Shown here piece after piece: positions 20,883 through 32,253 of a stretch of 64,000 nucleotides of DNA. Under the pieces are notes generated by a model. It was not told the DNA's origin, did not search any database, and was given only the letters and a program-made list of their open reading frames with translations. Within the stretch, counting starts at the first letter, position 1; each line of letters begins with the position of its first letter. The stretch spans positions 118,103,503-118,167,502 of the forward strand of contig CM042692.1 in the NCBI GenBank assembly GCA_023614405.1, read 5' to 3'. This DNA is from Avena insularis (Eukaryota; Streptophyta; Magnoliopsida; Poales; Poaceae). The translations under genes and the position numbers were made by a program.

Positions 20883-21650
20883 TTAGTCTCCAAAGCTAGT
20901 GTGGTCTTAGCAACTTCAGCTGATAAGGCCACAGCAGGTTCAACCTACTAAGTTCTCTGTTCTTCTTAACGAATTACTCGATGACTCGACTTTCATACTT
21001 ATGTGACTTGGTGTTCCTTTTCATTTCCCTTGGATCATTCCGAGGTATTCCTCGCTGGCCGGGTTATTTTCTCGGATCTTGGTTACCCACTTAGATCCCT
21101 TCCTTCTCTCGTACGCTTCCCCACATCCTACGTGAAGGGTAATCATTATTTTGCCTCATTTTAAGGGCATACGCCAGTTACTGTGCTTGTTATTGCGCAT
21201 GTTGTCAGGAATAACTGCTGCGAACGTTACGTCCTAGCGCCACATCGATAACTGTAGCGCCACGTCGCGTCGGATCCGCTCCACCATGTGGCTCTTCCTG
21301 TGGCCTGCCTCTGATTGGCTAATCCAGCAGATACACGGCCACACCGTGTGACCCGCTGCATCGCTGGATCCCACTACCCTCCCCCATCAGGGGCATGGTT
21401 AAATAGGGGATGAGGGAGTCCCTTAGCCATTTTTCCCCGTTCGCACATCCCTTTGCCCCTTCTCCTTCTTCTTCTACATGACACCGCCGTCGCCGCTTCT
21501 GCTTAGCACAACGCCGCCACCGTCGCGCCCTGTCGTTGTTTTTCTCTGCCGTAGTCGCGTCGCAGCCACGCCGCCACAGGGCCACGAAAATCTAGGACCT
21601 TCATCCCCGCTCCAGATAAGTTCTGCTTCTCCGAGGAGGAAGATCTTGAG
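20883..21650 (+). promoter_or_regulatory. Leader and probable promoter of the antisense ORF of D
   Basis: No clear coding sequence. A TATA-like TTAAATAGGG at about 21401-21410 is followed by a pyrimidine-rich leader up to the ATG at 21651. Open frames on both strands at 21478-21990 are Pro/Ser/Arg-rich shadows of a GC-rich segment. Confidence 0.35.
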
Positions 21651-22395
21651 ATGGCTGAATCGAAGGAGGTGGTCATCATTGAAGAACGTGAGGAGGGCGG
21701 CGAGCCCCACGAGCGAGGAGCTTGGGCCGGCTCCGGGGTCTGCCAGGACGATGTTGACTGGCTGTATCGGACCCGCCGCATCCCCGCCGAGGTTACCTGT
21801 CGCCTCTCCTGCAAGGAGATCACTCCCTCTCCCAATCCGAGTGAGTTTGTTGTTTTCCTCTCGCATTTCCAGCATGGATTTGGTCTTCTCGCCAGTGACT
21901 TCTTCCGCGAGTTCATCACCACTTTTACTCTCCAACCCCACCACCTTCCGGCTAACGCCATTACCTCGCTATCCTCTTTTGCTTCCGGGGTGAAGGGTTA
22001 CCTCAACCTCTAGCCTTCCGTTCATATTTGGTACAATTTCTTCAGCTTTAGGGCCAACGTTATCCTAGATCCAGAAACTTCTCCCGCGGACAAATCTCTA
22101 ACTTAGTGCGGAGCAGCTTCCATCTCACCTCAGAAGCACTCCGTCTTCCCCCGAGTCACCGGCTTAGAATCCTGCAAAGGGTGGGCCAAGACATTCTTCT
22201 ATGTGAAGAACGATACCGAGGTGGATAATATTCGGCTGCTTCCCTTCTCACTCAGCATCCATCACAGGACCTTATGGAACCAAATCCCGAGGAGATCCAG
22301 CGCCTTGGTGAATCAGGTGGAGAAGCGGATCAAGGATCTGAATAATTTGAGGTTCCATAGCGAGGATATCATGACTACTTTCGTTCGCAGCCGAA
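21651..22395 (+). pseudogene. Antisense ORF of D, exon 1 first part (putative gypsy-type transposase family)
   Basis: From ATG 21651 the frame reads to the insertion point of A at 22395, crossing TAG at 22011-22013 and TAG at 22104-22106. The residues around the stops suit former Trp and Gln codons. The protein pattern (FLSHFQHGFG, FFREFITTF, a Gly-Tyr-Leu segment, then WAKTFFYVKN) is that of the Pfam family named putative gypsy-type transposase, found as an extra ORF in grass Tat elements; its role is unknown and it has no shown transposase activity. The frame resumes at 39970. Confidence 0.65.
22391..22395. repeat. Target site duplication of element A, left (CCGAA)
   Basis: Right copy is CCGAG at 39965-39969, one mismatch. 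It lies within the coding frame of the antisense ORF. Confidence 0.65.
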
Positions 22396-23552
22396 TGATA
22401 CGTTGCTAACGTATCTATAATTTTAGATGTTCCATGCTTGTTTTATATCTACTTTCTTATGTTTTGTCCACACTTTGGAGTATTTGTATATACTTTCTTG
22501 GACTAACCTATTAACAAGATGCCACAGTGCCAAATGCCTGTTTTCTTCTGTTTTTGGTTCCAGGAAAGTCAGAAAATGAATATTCTTGGAATTGGACGGG
22601 ACAAAAGCCAAAGTCAATATTTCACCGAGGGGACATGGAGCTAGAAGACGAGACGGGGAGTGGCCAGAGGGCGGCCACACCACCTGGCCGCACAGCCAGG
22701 CCCGGAGCGCGCCTGGGGGTGGTGTGGCCGCCTAGGGCACCTCCTCGGCCTCCCCTTTCATCTATAAGAAGTCTCCAATACAGAAACCCTAAGTACCCGA
22801 TAAAAATTCCACAAAAGAGTCTGTAGCCGCCGTCATCTCCATCCCTAGATCGGGAGGGATCTGAAGCTCTTCCTTGCTGGAGGGGAGAATTCACCCTGGA
22901 GGCCTTCTTCATCACCATGTCTGCCTCCGATGTGATGCGTCAGTTGTTCATCCCTATACTACGGGTCCATGTAGTAGCTAGATGGTTGGTTCTTCTCCTT
23001 TGTGCTACCATGTTTAGATCTTGTGAGCCCCGTTCATGATCAAGATCATCTATTTGTAATCATACATGTTGTGTTTATGGGATCCATGGATATTGAGATG
23101 CTATTTCATATTGATTATTGATTCTATCATGTCTTTGTTATTTGTGATCTTGCATGCTCTCCGTTGTTAGTAGCTATCTTGGCCGAGTAGATGCAAGCAA
23201 CTCCAAGAGGGAGTATTTATGCTTGATAGTGGGTTCATGCCTCTAGTAATCCGGGGAAGTGACAGAAATCTCTAAGGTACTAGATGTGCTATTGCTACTA
23301 GGGAGAAAACAACAATCCTTTATTCATAGAACAATCATATTGTTTACTTTACACACAATGCTTAATGCAATTATCTGTTGCTTGCAACTTAATACTGGAG
23401 GGGGTTCGGATGATAACCTGAAGGTGGATTATTAGTCGTAGATATAGTTAGATTACGGTCTATGTATAATGTTGTAATGCCTAATCAAATCTCATAGGAG
23501 TCAAGTTGATTAGTATATGCATGTATGCTTTCTCGATGTTTGCCAATTGCCC
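22396..23552 (+). repeat. Element A 5' LTR, part before G
   Basis: Begins TGATACGTTGCTAACG. TATAAG at 22763-22768 lies just upstream of the GTCTCC leader. It continues at 33768 after element G. Confidence 0.8.
23548..23552. repeat. Target site duplication of element G, left (TGCCC)
   Basis: Identical to 33768-33772. Uninterrupted LTR copies (for example 39550-39580) show the host sequence reading through this site. Confidence 0.75.
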
Positions 23553-25052
23553 TCATACGTCCATTTTGCATCACTATTCTATGTCTTAATTCACTATTAT
23601 TCATTGATATATTTCGTATTGAGAGGTGATAGTTATGTTATTTCATCTATTTTTGCATGGTTGATGACTTTTGGAGCATGGACCGCTTTAGTCAGGATTC
23701 TGATGGAAAAGGTGCTGTTTGGAGGCAAAATTCGCGAAGATCAGAAAATCCGGGAAAATATACGGAAAATTGTATTTTTCCAGAAGACTCAGGATGCCAT
23801 AAGATGGAGTGGAGGTGGGCCACAGGGGGCCCACACCACCCCATGGCGCGGGCAGGCCTAGGCCGCGCCAGGGAGTGGTGTGGCCAACCTGGCCCACTTC
23901 AGCCTCTCCCCTCTGGCGTATATCTTCCTCCCAAAACCCTAAGACTCGGGGAGCAACCACAGAAAGATTCCGCCGCCTCTGCGGGGTGGAAAACACCGAG
24001 AGAGAAAGATCCGGCAGAAAGATTTCTACCGGGGGAATTCCTTCCCGGAGAGGGGAGATCGTCGCCATCAACACCACCATCAAGCTGGACTTCATCGGGA
24101 TCCTCATCATCATCATCACCACCATCATCATCATCAGCACCCTCATCACCATGTCCATATTGCTGTAACAATTGCGTTGAATCTTGCATAGTTCATAGGG
24201 GAAACTTTCCCGGTGTTGATTACTCTTTGTAGTTGATGCTATTGAGTGAACCAGTTTATGTTCAGATTGTTATACATCATTATTCCATCTCTGATCATGA
24301 TCCATATGATGTCTTGTGAGTAGTTCGTTTTGTTCTTCAGGACATGGGAGAAGTCTTGTTGTTAGTAGTGGAGTTGTGTTGAGAAAGATTCAATAGATTG
24401 TTATTTAAGTTGTGGTGTACTTCTTCTAGTGGTGTCATGTGAACGTCGACTACATGACACTTCACCTATAAGGGCCTAGGGGAATGCAATGTGTATTTGG
24501 CTACTAATCGTAGGGGTTGCTGGAGTGACAGAAACCTGAACCCCCGTTAGGAAACCATTGCACAAGGGACCTAAGGGTCTTAGAGTTTAAAGCTGTGGTT
24601 AGGTTTTACCTTAATTAATTTCTTGTACTTACGGATGTTTGCAAGGGGGTTTAATCACAAGTATGTATTAAGTCTTGGATGGGACGGTACATTAGCACAG
24701 GTGCACCCACACAACACTTAGCAAGCTAGAGAAGATTAATCGACTATATGAAGCGAAAGCACTTGACAGTCTTCCCATGTGTCCTCGAGAACGTTTGGTC
24801 ATCTATAGAAATACAACCGGCTTGTACTTTGCTGCATAAAGGATTGAGCCACTTGCTGCATTCATTATTACTGTCTTTTGTTTACTCGTACTTTGTTTAC
24901 TTGCTTTATCGAAAACCCCTAAAAATCCGTTTGCTAAGTATTTGCAGAGAATTCCTGAATCATACCACTAGCCAAAGACCTTCGCTCCTCGTTGGGTTCG
25001 ACACTCTTACTTATCGAAAATGCGATACACCCCCTATACTTGTGGGTCATCA
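23553..25052 (+). repeat. Element G 5' LTR
   Basis: 1500 bp. Starts TCATACGTCC where the 3' copy has TGATACGTCC, and ends GGGTCATCA. It contains an ATC/ACC microsatellite at about 24104-24155 and a TATATC box near 23919 downstream of a GC-rich block. It lacks ~10 bp present in the 3' LTR near 32955. Confidence 0.85.
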
Positions 25053-25085
25053 AGACTATTTTCCGCACCGCTGTCGGGTGAAGCC
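25053..25085 (+). other. Degenerate primer-binding region of element G
   Basis: Directly after the 5' LTR. The spacing and flanks (AGACTATTTTC ... GTGAAGC) match this element group, but the core is altered from the usual TGGCGCCGTTGCCGGGG, so priming was probably lost after insertion. Confidence 0.5.
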
Positions 25086-25162
25086 CTATTGGAGAGTGCA
25101 ACTGGTAAAGGAAACTTCTACTGTGAGTATTGTTTACTTCTGCTAGTTGCTTTATTTTTGTT

Positions 25163-28100
25163 ATGGATAATTCACTGAGTTTCTTATTTGGTAATGCTAC
25201 TACCACTGCTAAGGTAGTAGATAAGCCACCACCTGCTGAGAAAGATGTTTTCAAAATACCTACAAGAATTATTGATCGTGTTATGGATAACTACTATGTT
25301 GCGGATGGAACTGTCCATCCCGGTGATCATTTGCTCTTTATACATGAATTATGCGGGTTTTTCAAGTGTGCAGGTATTACTACAGATCAAGTTAAGAAGA
25401 AGTTATTCTCATTATCACTGAAAGGAAGAGCTGAGGAATGGTATAAGCTGCTGAAGAATGGTCAAGCTCTGGAATGGGAGGAAATAGTGCCTCTCTTTTA
25501 TTCAAAGTTTTATCCTCCTAGTGAAATTCATAAAGATCGGAATCAAATATACAACTTTTGGCCTCTTGATGGAGAGAGTACAACTCAAGCTTGGGGGAGA
25601 TTGAAGTTACTAATGCTCAAATGTCCCATTCATGAGCTCCCCAACAATATTATTATCAATAACTTTTATGCAAGGCTCCCTTTACATGACAAGGATTTAT
25701 TGGACGCTTCTTGTGCTGGATCATTCACTCATATGGAAGAAGAAGTTAAATGGGACCTTCTGGACCGTATTCAAGACAATGCTGAAGCTTGGGAGAACGA
25801 CAAAGGTAGAAAGTCAGGTATAAATTATGATTATGAATGCATTGAATCTTTTATTGAAACTGATGACTTTCTAAATATTAATAATGCTTATGGTCTTGAT
25901 TTGCAAGTTATTACGAATTGCTTTAGAGCTTTTGCTTCGTATATTGAAATTCTAAAAAAGGGATGGAATAAGTACCATGCGTTTTATAAAGATATTGTTG
26001 ACCATGTTCCTATTGGGAGCACTGGTTGTTGCATTATTGATCATATCCTACCTGAACCTTACATCGAGAAGATTCCCTTCCCAGATAAGGTAAAGGATCA
26101 TCCTATGATAACTAATGTAATCACTAAAAGTGGAAAGAAAACTGTAAAACCTGATGAACAAATAAATATTGAACCTGTCGTAGCAATTGTGAAAGACCTT
26201 ATTACTAAAAGCGTAGAAGATGGGCACATAGTCTTCTGTGAGGATGCTTCCAATATTGTTTCACATCCCAATAGATCTAAAAAGGCTAGTGTTCCTGTGC
26301 TTTCTGTTAGAATTGGTGATCATTACTATTATGGTTTATGTGATATTGGTGCAAGCTCTAGTGCTATTCCTTATGAGCTTTACAGAGAAATTATGAATGA
26401 AATAAGTCCTTGCGAGTTGGAGGAGATTGATGTGGTTATTCACCTTGCTAGTAGAGAGACTATCTCTCCAATTGGCATTGTGCGAGACGTGGAAGTCCTT
26501 TGTGGTAAGATCAAGTATCCTGCTGATTTTCTAGTACTTGGTTCAGCTGCTAGTAAAACTTATCCTATCATTTTCGGTAGACCTTTCTTGAGTACTTGTG
26601 GTGCTATTATTGATAGCAAGAGGGAGAAAATCTTGACTAAGTTTGATAGGGAATCTTATGAGTTTAATTTTTCGAAATTTACTAAAGAACCTTGCGAAGA
26701 GGAAACCCCTAATGAGGATTTTAGAGTTGAAAAACTTGCTTCTATCTCTCTTGCTCCTAACAATGCTTTGCAACAATTTATGGAAGATCACGAAAGTGAG
26801 ATCTTCATGGATGAAAGGAATGAGATTGATGAGATTCTCCGTCGTCAACCCAGTTTGCTTAAACATGACTTGCCTGTAGAAGACTTGGGTACCCCTTTGC
26901 CACCTAAAAAGGACCCGGTTTTCGATCTAAAACCTCTCCCTGATGATCTTAAATATTCTTTTATTGATGATAAAAAGATATATCCTATTATTATTAGCGC
27001 TAAACTTTCAGGGGAGGAAGAAGAAAGATTATTGGAAATTTTGAAGAAACACCGAGGAGCTATGGGCTATACTCTGGATGATTTGAAAGGGATTTCACCT
27101 ACTATATGTCATCATTCTATCAACATAGAACCAGATGCGAAGCCAGTAGTGGAGCACCAACGACGCTTAAATCCTAAGATGAAGGAAGTGGTAAGGAATG
27201 AGGTATTGAAACTCCTTGATGCTGGTATTATTTACCCTATTGCTGATAGAGAATGGGTTAGTCCTGTTCATTGTGTTCCTAAAAAGGGAGGTATTACCGT
27301 TGTCCCTAATGATAACGATGAGCTTATTCCTCAAAGAATAGTAGTAGGCTATAGGATGTGCATCGATTTTAGGAAGGTCAATAAAGTGACTAAGAAAGAT
27401 CACTACCCGCTTCCTTTTATTGATCAAATGTTGGAAAGGTTGTCTAAAAAGACCCATTTTTGTTTTCTTGATGGTTATTCTGGTTTCTCTCAAATTGCTG
27501 TTAAACAACAAGATCAAGAAAAAACTACTTTTACTTGCCCTTATGGAACTTATGCTTATAGACATATGCCTTTTGGTTTATGTAATGCTCCTGCTACTTT
27601 CCAAAGGTGCATGTCTGCTATCTTTCATGGCTTTAGTGAGGAAATTGTAGAAGTGTTCATGGATGACTTTTCTTTCTATGGAACTTCTTTTGATAATTGT
27701 CTGCACAACCTTGATAAAGTTTTGCAGAGATGTGAAGAAACTAATCTTGTTCTTAATTGGGAGAAATGCCACTTCATGGTTAACGAAGGGATTGTTCTTG
27801 GGCATAAAGTTTCTGAAAGAGGAATAGAAGTTGATAGAGCTAAGGTTGAGGCAATTGAGAAGATGCCATGCCCAAGAGATATAAAAGGTATTCGTAGTAT
27901 CCTTGGTCATGCTGGTTTCTATAGAAGGTTCATTAAAGACTTTTCTAGGATATCAAAACCCCTTACTAATCTTCTTCAAAAGGATGTACCCTTCATTTTT
28001 GATGACAGTTGTGAGGAAGCTTTTGAAACTCTTAAAAAGGCTTTAACAACAACTCCTATTGTAAAACCACCTGATTGGAGTTTACCCTTTGAAATAATGT

Positions 28101-28903
28101 GTGATGCTAGTGATTTTGCTATAGGTGCTGTCCTTGGGCAACGTATTGATAAAAAGCTGAATGTTATCCATTATGCTAGTAAGACTCTAGACGCTACTCA
28201 AAGGAATTATGCTACTACTGAAAAGGAATTTCTAGCTGTTGTCTTTGCTTGTGATAAGTTTAGGCCCTATATTGTGGACTCAAAAGTAACTATTCATACT
28301 AATCATGTTGCTATTAAATATCTTATGACAAAGAAGGACGCTAAGCCTAGGCTTATTAGATGGGTACTGCTTTTACAAGAGTTTGATCTACATATAGTAG
28401 ATAAAAAGGGTGCTAAAAATCCTGTAGCTAATAATTTATCTCGCTTGGAAAACATCTCTTTTGATCCTATGCCTGTTAATGATAGTTTTCCAAATGAGCA
28501 ATTAGCCGCAGTAGGGGTGAACTCACGAGGAAGCCCTTGGTATGTTGATTATGCTAACTTTATTGTCTCCAAGTATTTGCCTCCAACTTTTACAGCTCAA
28601 CAAAGAAGAAAGTTCTTTTATGATTTGAGGCATTATTTTTGGGATGACCCACACTTATACAAAGAAGGGGTTGATGGTATTATGCGAAGATGTGTTCTAG
28701 AGTATGAACAAAAAAAGAGATATTGCGTAAATGTCACGGGAGCGCCTATGGAGGACATCATGCAGCAGATAGAACTACACAAAAGGTATTACAATCAGGT
28801 TTCTACTAGCCTACCATTTTTAAAGATGCAAGAAAATTTGTTATATCTTGTGATGAATGTCAACATGTTGGTAATATTTCTAGACGCAGTGAAATGCCTA
28901 TGA
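25163..28903 (+). pseudogene. Element G gag-protease-RT-RNase H polyprotein
   Basis: A single frame runs from 25130; the likely start is the ATG at 25163, which opens the gag-like Asp-Asn-Ser-Leu N-terminus. Gag helices occupy about the first 290 residues. The protease carries CDIGASSSAIP, with its catalytic Asp at 26342-26344 (Asp-Ile-Gly in place of Asp-Thr/Ser-Gly, as in Athila elements). Reverse transcriptase has YRMCIDFRKVN near 27352, the LDGYSGF region and FMDDFSFYG at 27656-27682. RNase H begins with CDASDFAIGAVLG (Asp at 28103). Near 28710 the frame shifts inside the integrase zinc-binding module, and the last ~60 residues to 28903 are out of frame. No gag zinc knuckle is seen. Apart from that shift the enzyme motifs look intact. 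It acted in virus-like particles in the cytoplasm. Confidence 0.85.
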
Positions 28904-29877
28904 ATTACTCTCTAGTTATTGAACCTTTTGATTGTTGGGGATTCGACTTTATGGGTCCTTTCCCTCCTTCGAAGGGTTACACTCATATTCTTGTTGCCGT
29001 TGATTATGTTACTAAGTGGGTAGAAGCCATTCCTACGAAAAGTGCTGACGGAGAAACCTCTCTAAAAATGCTTAAGGATGTTATCTTTCCTAGGTTTGGA
29101 GTGCCTAGGTATCTCATGACTGATGGGGGTTCTCATTTCATTCATGACGGTTTTAGGAAGACCCTCGCTAAGTATGATGTTAATCATAGGATTGCTTCAG
29201 CTTATCACCCCCAAACTAGCGGGCAAGTAGAGTTATCAAATAGAGAAATTAAATCTATCTTACAAAAGATTATTAATAGGTCTAGAAAAAACTGGGCTAA
29301 GAAGTTGAATGATGCTTTATGGGCTTATAGAACTGCTTATAAGAATCCCATGGGAATGTCTCCTTATAAAATGGTTTATGGGAAAGCTTGCCACTTACCC
29401 TTAGAATTAGAACACAAAGCTTACTAGGCAGTGAAAGAACTAAATAGAGATTGTAAGCTAGATGGTGAGAAAAGACTTTTTGACTTAAGCTCTTTAGATG
29501 AATGGAGGAGTGAAGCCTATGAGAATGCTAGGCTCTTTAAAGAAAAAGTTAAAAGATGGCATGACAAGCGAATACTTAAGAGAGAACTTCATGTTGGTGA
29601 GAAAGTTCTATTGTATAGGTCTCGTCTTAGATTTTTTGCAGGTAAGCTACTATCAAAATGGGAAGAACCTTTCATCATTGAAGAAGTATACCGTTCAGGA
29701 GCAACAAAAATTTCTTCTCTAAAAGATAATACTACACAAGTAGTAAATGGACAACGACTCAAACACTATATTGCTAGAGATTCTTACAATGAAGATGTTG
29801 ATGCCTTTCAAGTTATAACTCCAGAGAAATTCATTGAGGACCAAATTCAGAGACCTGCAGAGTCCGTTTCCAACTAG
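28720..29877 (+). pseudogene. Element G integrase, broken by frameshift and two TAGs
   Basis: The zinc-binding HHCC module is read in the frame after the shift (HGSAYGGHH near 28735, CDECQHVG near 28850), with TAG at 28807-28809 in a place where Trp fits. The catalytic core runs from about 28894: [18 protein letters not shown] and GQVELSNRE supply the D, D and E residues, all present. TAG at 29425-29427 breaks the frame again, probably a former Trp. The C-terminal domain continues to the TAG at 29875-29877, Lys/Arg-rich, with no chromodomain. Both internal stops are one G-to-A change from TGG. Confidence 0.75.
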
Positions 29878-30150
29878 GTAACAGTTCTGGTAAGAAAAGT
29901 TCTGCGAAAATACAATCCAACTATATTTTTGTAGTTTTCGGTCAATAAGGAAACCTATGAAGCGAAAAAGGGATGGAACCGGAGCCAGGGTGGCCCACAC
30001 CACCCCATGGCGCGGGCCCACCCCTGGCCGCTCCACCAGGTGGTGAGGCCACCCAGGACTCCTTCTCCGACTCGTTTTCTCCCAGTACCTTCCGTTTGAT
30101 ATGAAACTTCGTAATATATAACCCCCCGGATCCCCCGAGGTTCGTATATT

Positions 30151-30183
30151 GTGTTTTCGTAGTGTTTTCGTAGTGTTTTCGTT
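30151..30183 (+). repeat. 11-bp tandem repeat, three copies
   Basis: GTGTTTTCGTA starts at 30151, 30162 and 30173 in the leader of the small ORF at 30231. Confidence 0.75.
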
Positions 30184-30230
30184 TCGATCTGTTTCTGCCA
30201 GGACATACTCTTTGAAAGTTTAGAAGCACA

Positions 30231-30326
30231 ATGGTGTCCGCCAAGGCTCTCACCTTCGAGATTGAGGACCTTGGGAAACTGATCAAGGAGCTGATTAAGA
30301 GGATACCACCACCACCGAAGGAGTAA
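30231..30326 (+). CDS. 31-codon small ORF in element G
   Basis: ATG 30231 to TAA 30324-30326. The middle has Leu/Ile every three to four residues with Lys and Glu between, an amphipathic helix, and ends in four Pro then Lys-Glu. It is too short for usual gene calling. It sits where Athila elements may have an env-like gene. Whether it is translated is unknown. Confidence 0.3.
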   Translation: MVSAKALTFEIEDLGKLIKELIKRIPPPPKE

Positions 30327-32238
30327 TTCGTCATCAGGTTTGGCATTTCCTTGGTTTGTTCCAAGCTTGGGGGAGTGCCACGGTATCATATCACTATCTT
30401 CTATCTTTTTACCTTGTTAGTAGAGTCATATCATGAATAGAGGATTTATTTTGTAGTATGGTTTGCATTATGGAAGTGTCCCCTCTCTCGTTAGATATGT
30501 ATCCCATGGTGTGAGTTTCCGTTATGGAATATTAATGAGAAGTTCTATCATTCACTCTTTTTCTTAGCTTATATTAGTTTTCAATTCGTAGTTATATGAT
30601 TGATCTTGTTGTTAGTATTGGTATCACTTTGGGATCATTGAGTTAATTTAGTTGGTTTTGGCAAACCTGGCTCGGTCAGTAGCAACACCTTTTTGAGAGT
30701 TGAAAAGAAAAAGCTATAAGTACTCTAGAGAAGAAAAATAATTTCATCATCTTTCTTTCTTGATTTGCTCATAAGTCTAGTATTCTCTAGTTAAGATCTT
30801 TTGTGCTTCCAAGGAAGATTGCATGTTTGTATTTATCACTTGTATGTTTGTTTGTTTCCTTCAACTCTTATACTTGCTACCTAGCCTTGCTAGCCAAAAA
30901 ACTGTACTGAGAGGGTATTATTCTCGTGCATCCACCTCCTTTAAACCAAAACCTTTGCCATTTGTGTCCACCATACCTACCTAGTAGCATTATTGCTGTT
31001 CCAAGTAAATTCCTATTTTATCTACCTCCCAAATTAAACTTGTTATGTGAAAATTAGTGATTAAAGCTCTCACGAACTTGATGGCACACTTTATTTTCTT
31101 GCATTTAGTAAACTTGAACCATTGGGTCCTTCTTTGTTGCGTATATGCTTGCGCTTTATGAGTTGAAGTTAGCCGAACCATGTATCATGGGGACCGCTTT
31201 CAACACTTCATTGGTACTTGTACCTAGTTGATATCATGTTCTTTTGCTTATGGATCCCGACGGTGTGAAATAAAAGTGGAACTTGTAAGATCATGGAGTT
31301 TATATGTGTGTTAGAGAAACTCCTGGGCCGCTAGCCTAAGCCATGCCTAATCATGGTGGAAACTTGCAGCATAACTATAGTGAGCATTCTATGAAGCATC
31401 CTCAATAAAAACCTATGAAAATAGCAAATAAAAAGATCGCTAAGATGCTCACTGTCTGCTTGCCTTGTCATTTTGATTATGGGATAGCTCCTATGTCATG
31501 TGCAAGGGGTACCCCGTTGGCGGTTCTCAATGATACACATGTATTTACAATGACAAGAGCTTGCTCGTGACTGAAGTTGAGTAGCATGAGGATCGGTACT
31601 CATAAGTAAGGGGCTTGAGATTTCAACTTATAACTTGTTAAGCATATCCTCTTAGTTGTGTCACTTTAACCTTAATCACCTAAAGATGCCTATGATAGGG
31701 GCAATGAGAGCTGAAAGCTAGTAAGTATCATAATTTTTGGGAGCTCTTTATGAGACTTGTAATCCCTGCTTCCCTCTTTGAAGGGCCCTTTCTTTTACTT
31801 TGTAGTTGAGTCAGTAAACCTACTCCCCTCTATCTCAGTAAGTATTTTGAGTTGTTGTGTTTCATTCATTCATATGATGATTTATTCAATCATGTTTCTT
31901 ATGTTCCTTGTTTTGCACATTGCTCTTATCTTGAAGTTTACTACTTTGAAAGCGTTCATTGAAAAACCCAGCTATTTGTGAACTCCAGCAAATTATCAAA
32001 TATTCTTCGACCAAGAGCTAAGTTTGCCATTATCAATGATGATTTACTCTATGTTTCTTTATTGTGTTTCCTTTACTCATTGCAAGTTGAGTTCTATAAT
32101 AGTGAGTTGTTTTCTATTATGATGTATGTATTTGATGAATGTGATGCTTCTTGTCCGTTTACTTTTATCGACTCTTCACTCCATAAACTCGAGGTCATGT
32201 TTATTGAGCTCAGTTTCGCTTGGGGACAAGCGAAGTCT

Positions 32239-32253
32239 AAGCTTGGGGGGAGT
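32239..32253 (+). other. Element G polypurine tract
   Basis: AAGCTTGGGGGGAGT directly before the TGATACG start of the 3' LTR. Confidence 0.7.

Larger units (their letters stand above)
29878..32238 (+). other. Element G domain between pol and 3' LTR
   Basis: No envelope-like protein is seen. It contains the 31-codon ORF at 30231-30326 and an 11-bp triple repeat at 30151-30183. About 30960-31780 corresponds to A (37010-37900) and B (about 5490-6410, opposite strand), including GGGGTACCCC at 31506-31515. Confidence 0.55.

Noticed and set aside
21478..21993. 171-codon plus-strand and 156-codon minus-strand frames overlapping the antisense ORF of D
   Set aside because: Same DNA as the recognised frame starting at 21651; they are shadows in a GC-rich stretch.
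23688..24189. Met/Asp-rich frames in the G LTR (also 32393-33010)
   Set aside because: Product of the ATC/GAT microsatellite within the LTR; present in both LTR copies.
29942..30389. Two overlapping ~140-codon minus-strand frames inside element G
   Set aside because: Antisense to the non-coding domain of G, Trp/Gly-rich from GC-rich LTR-like sequence, no conserved pattern.
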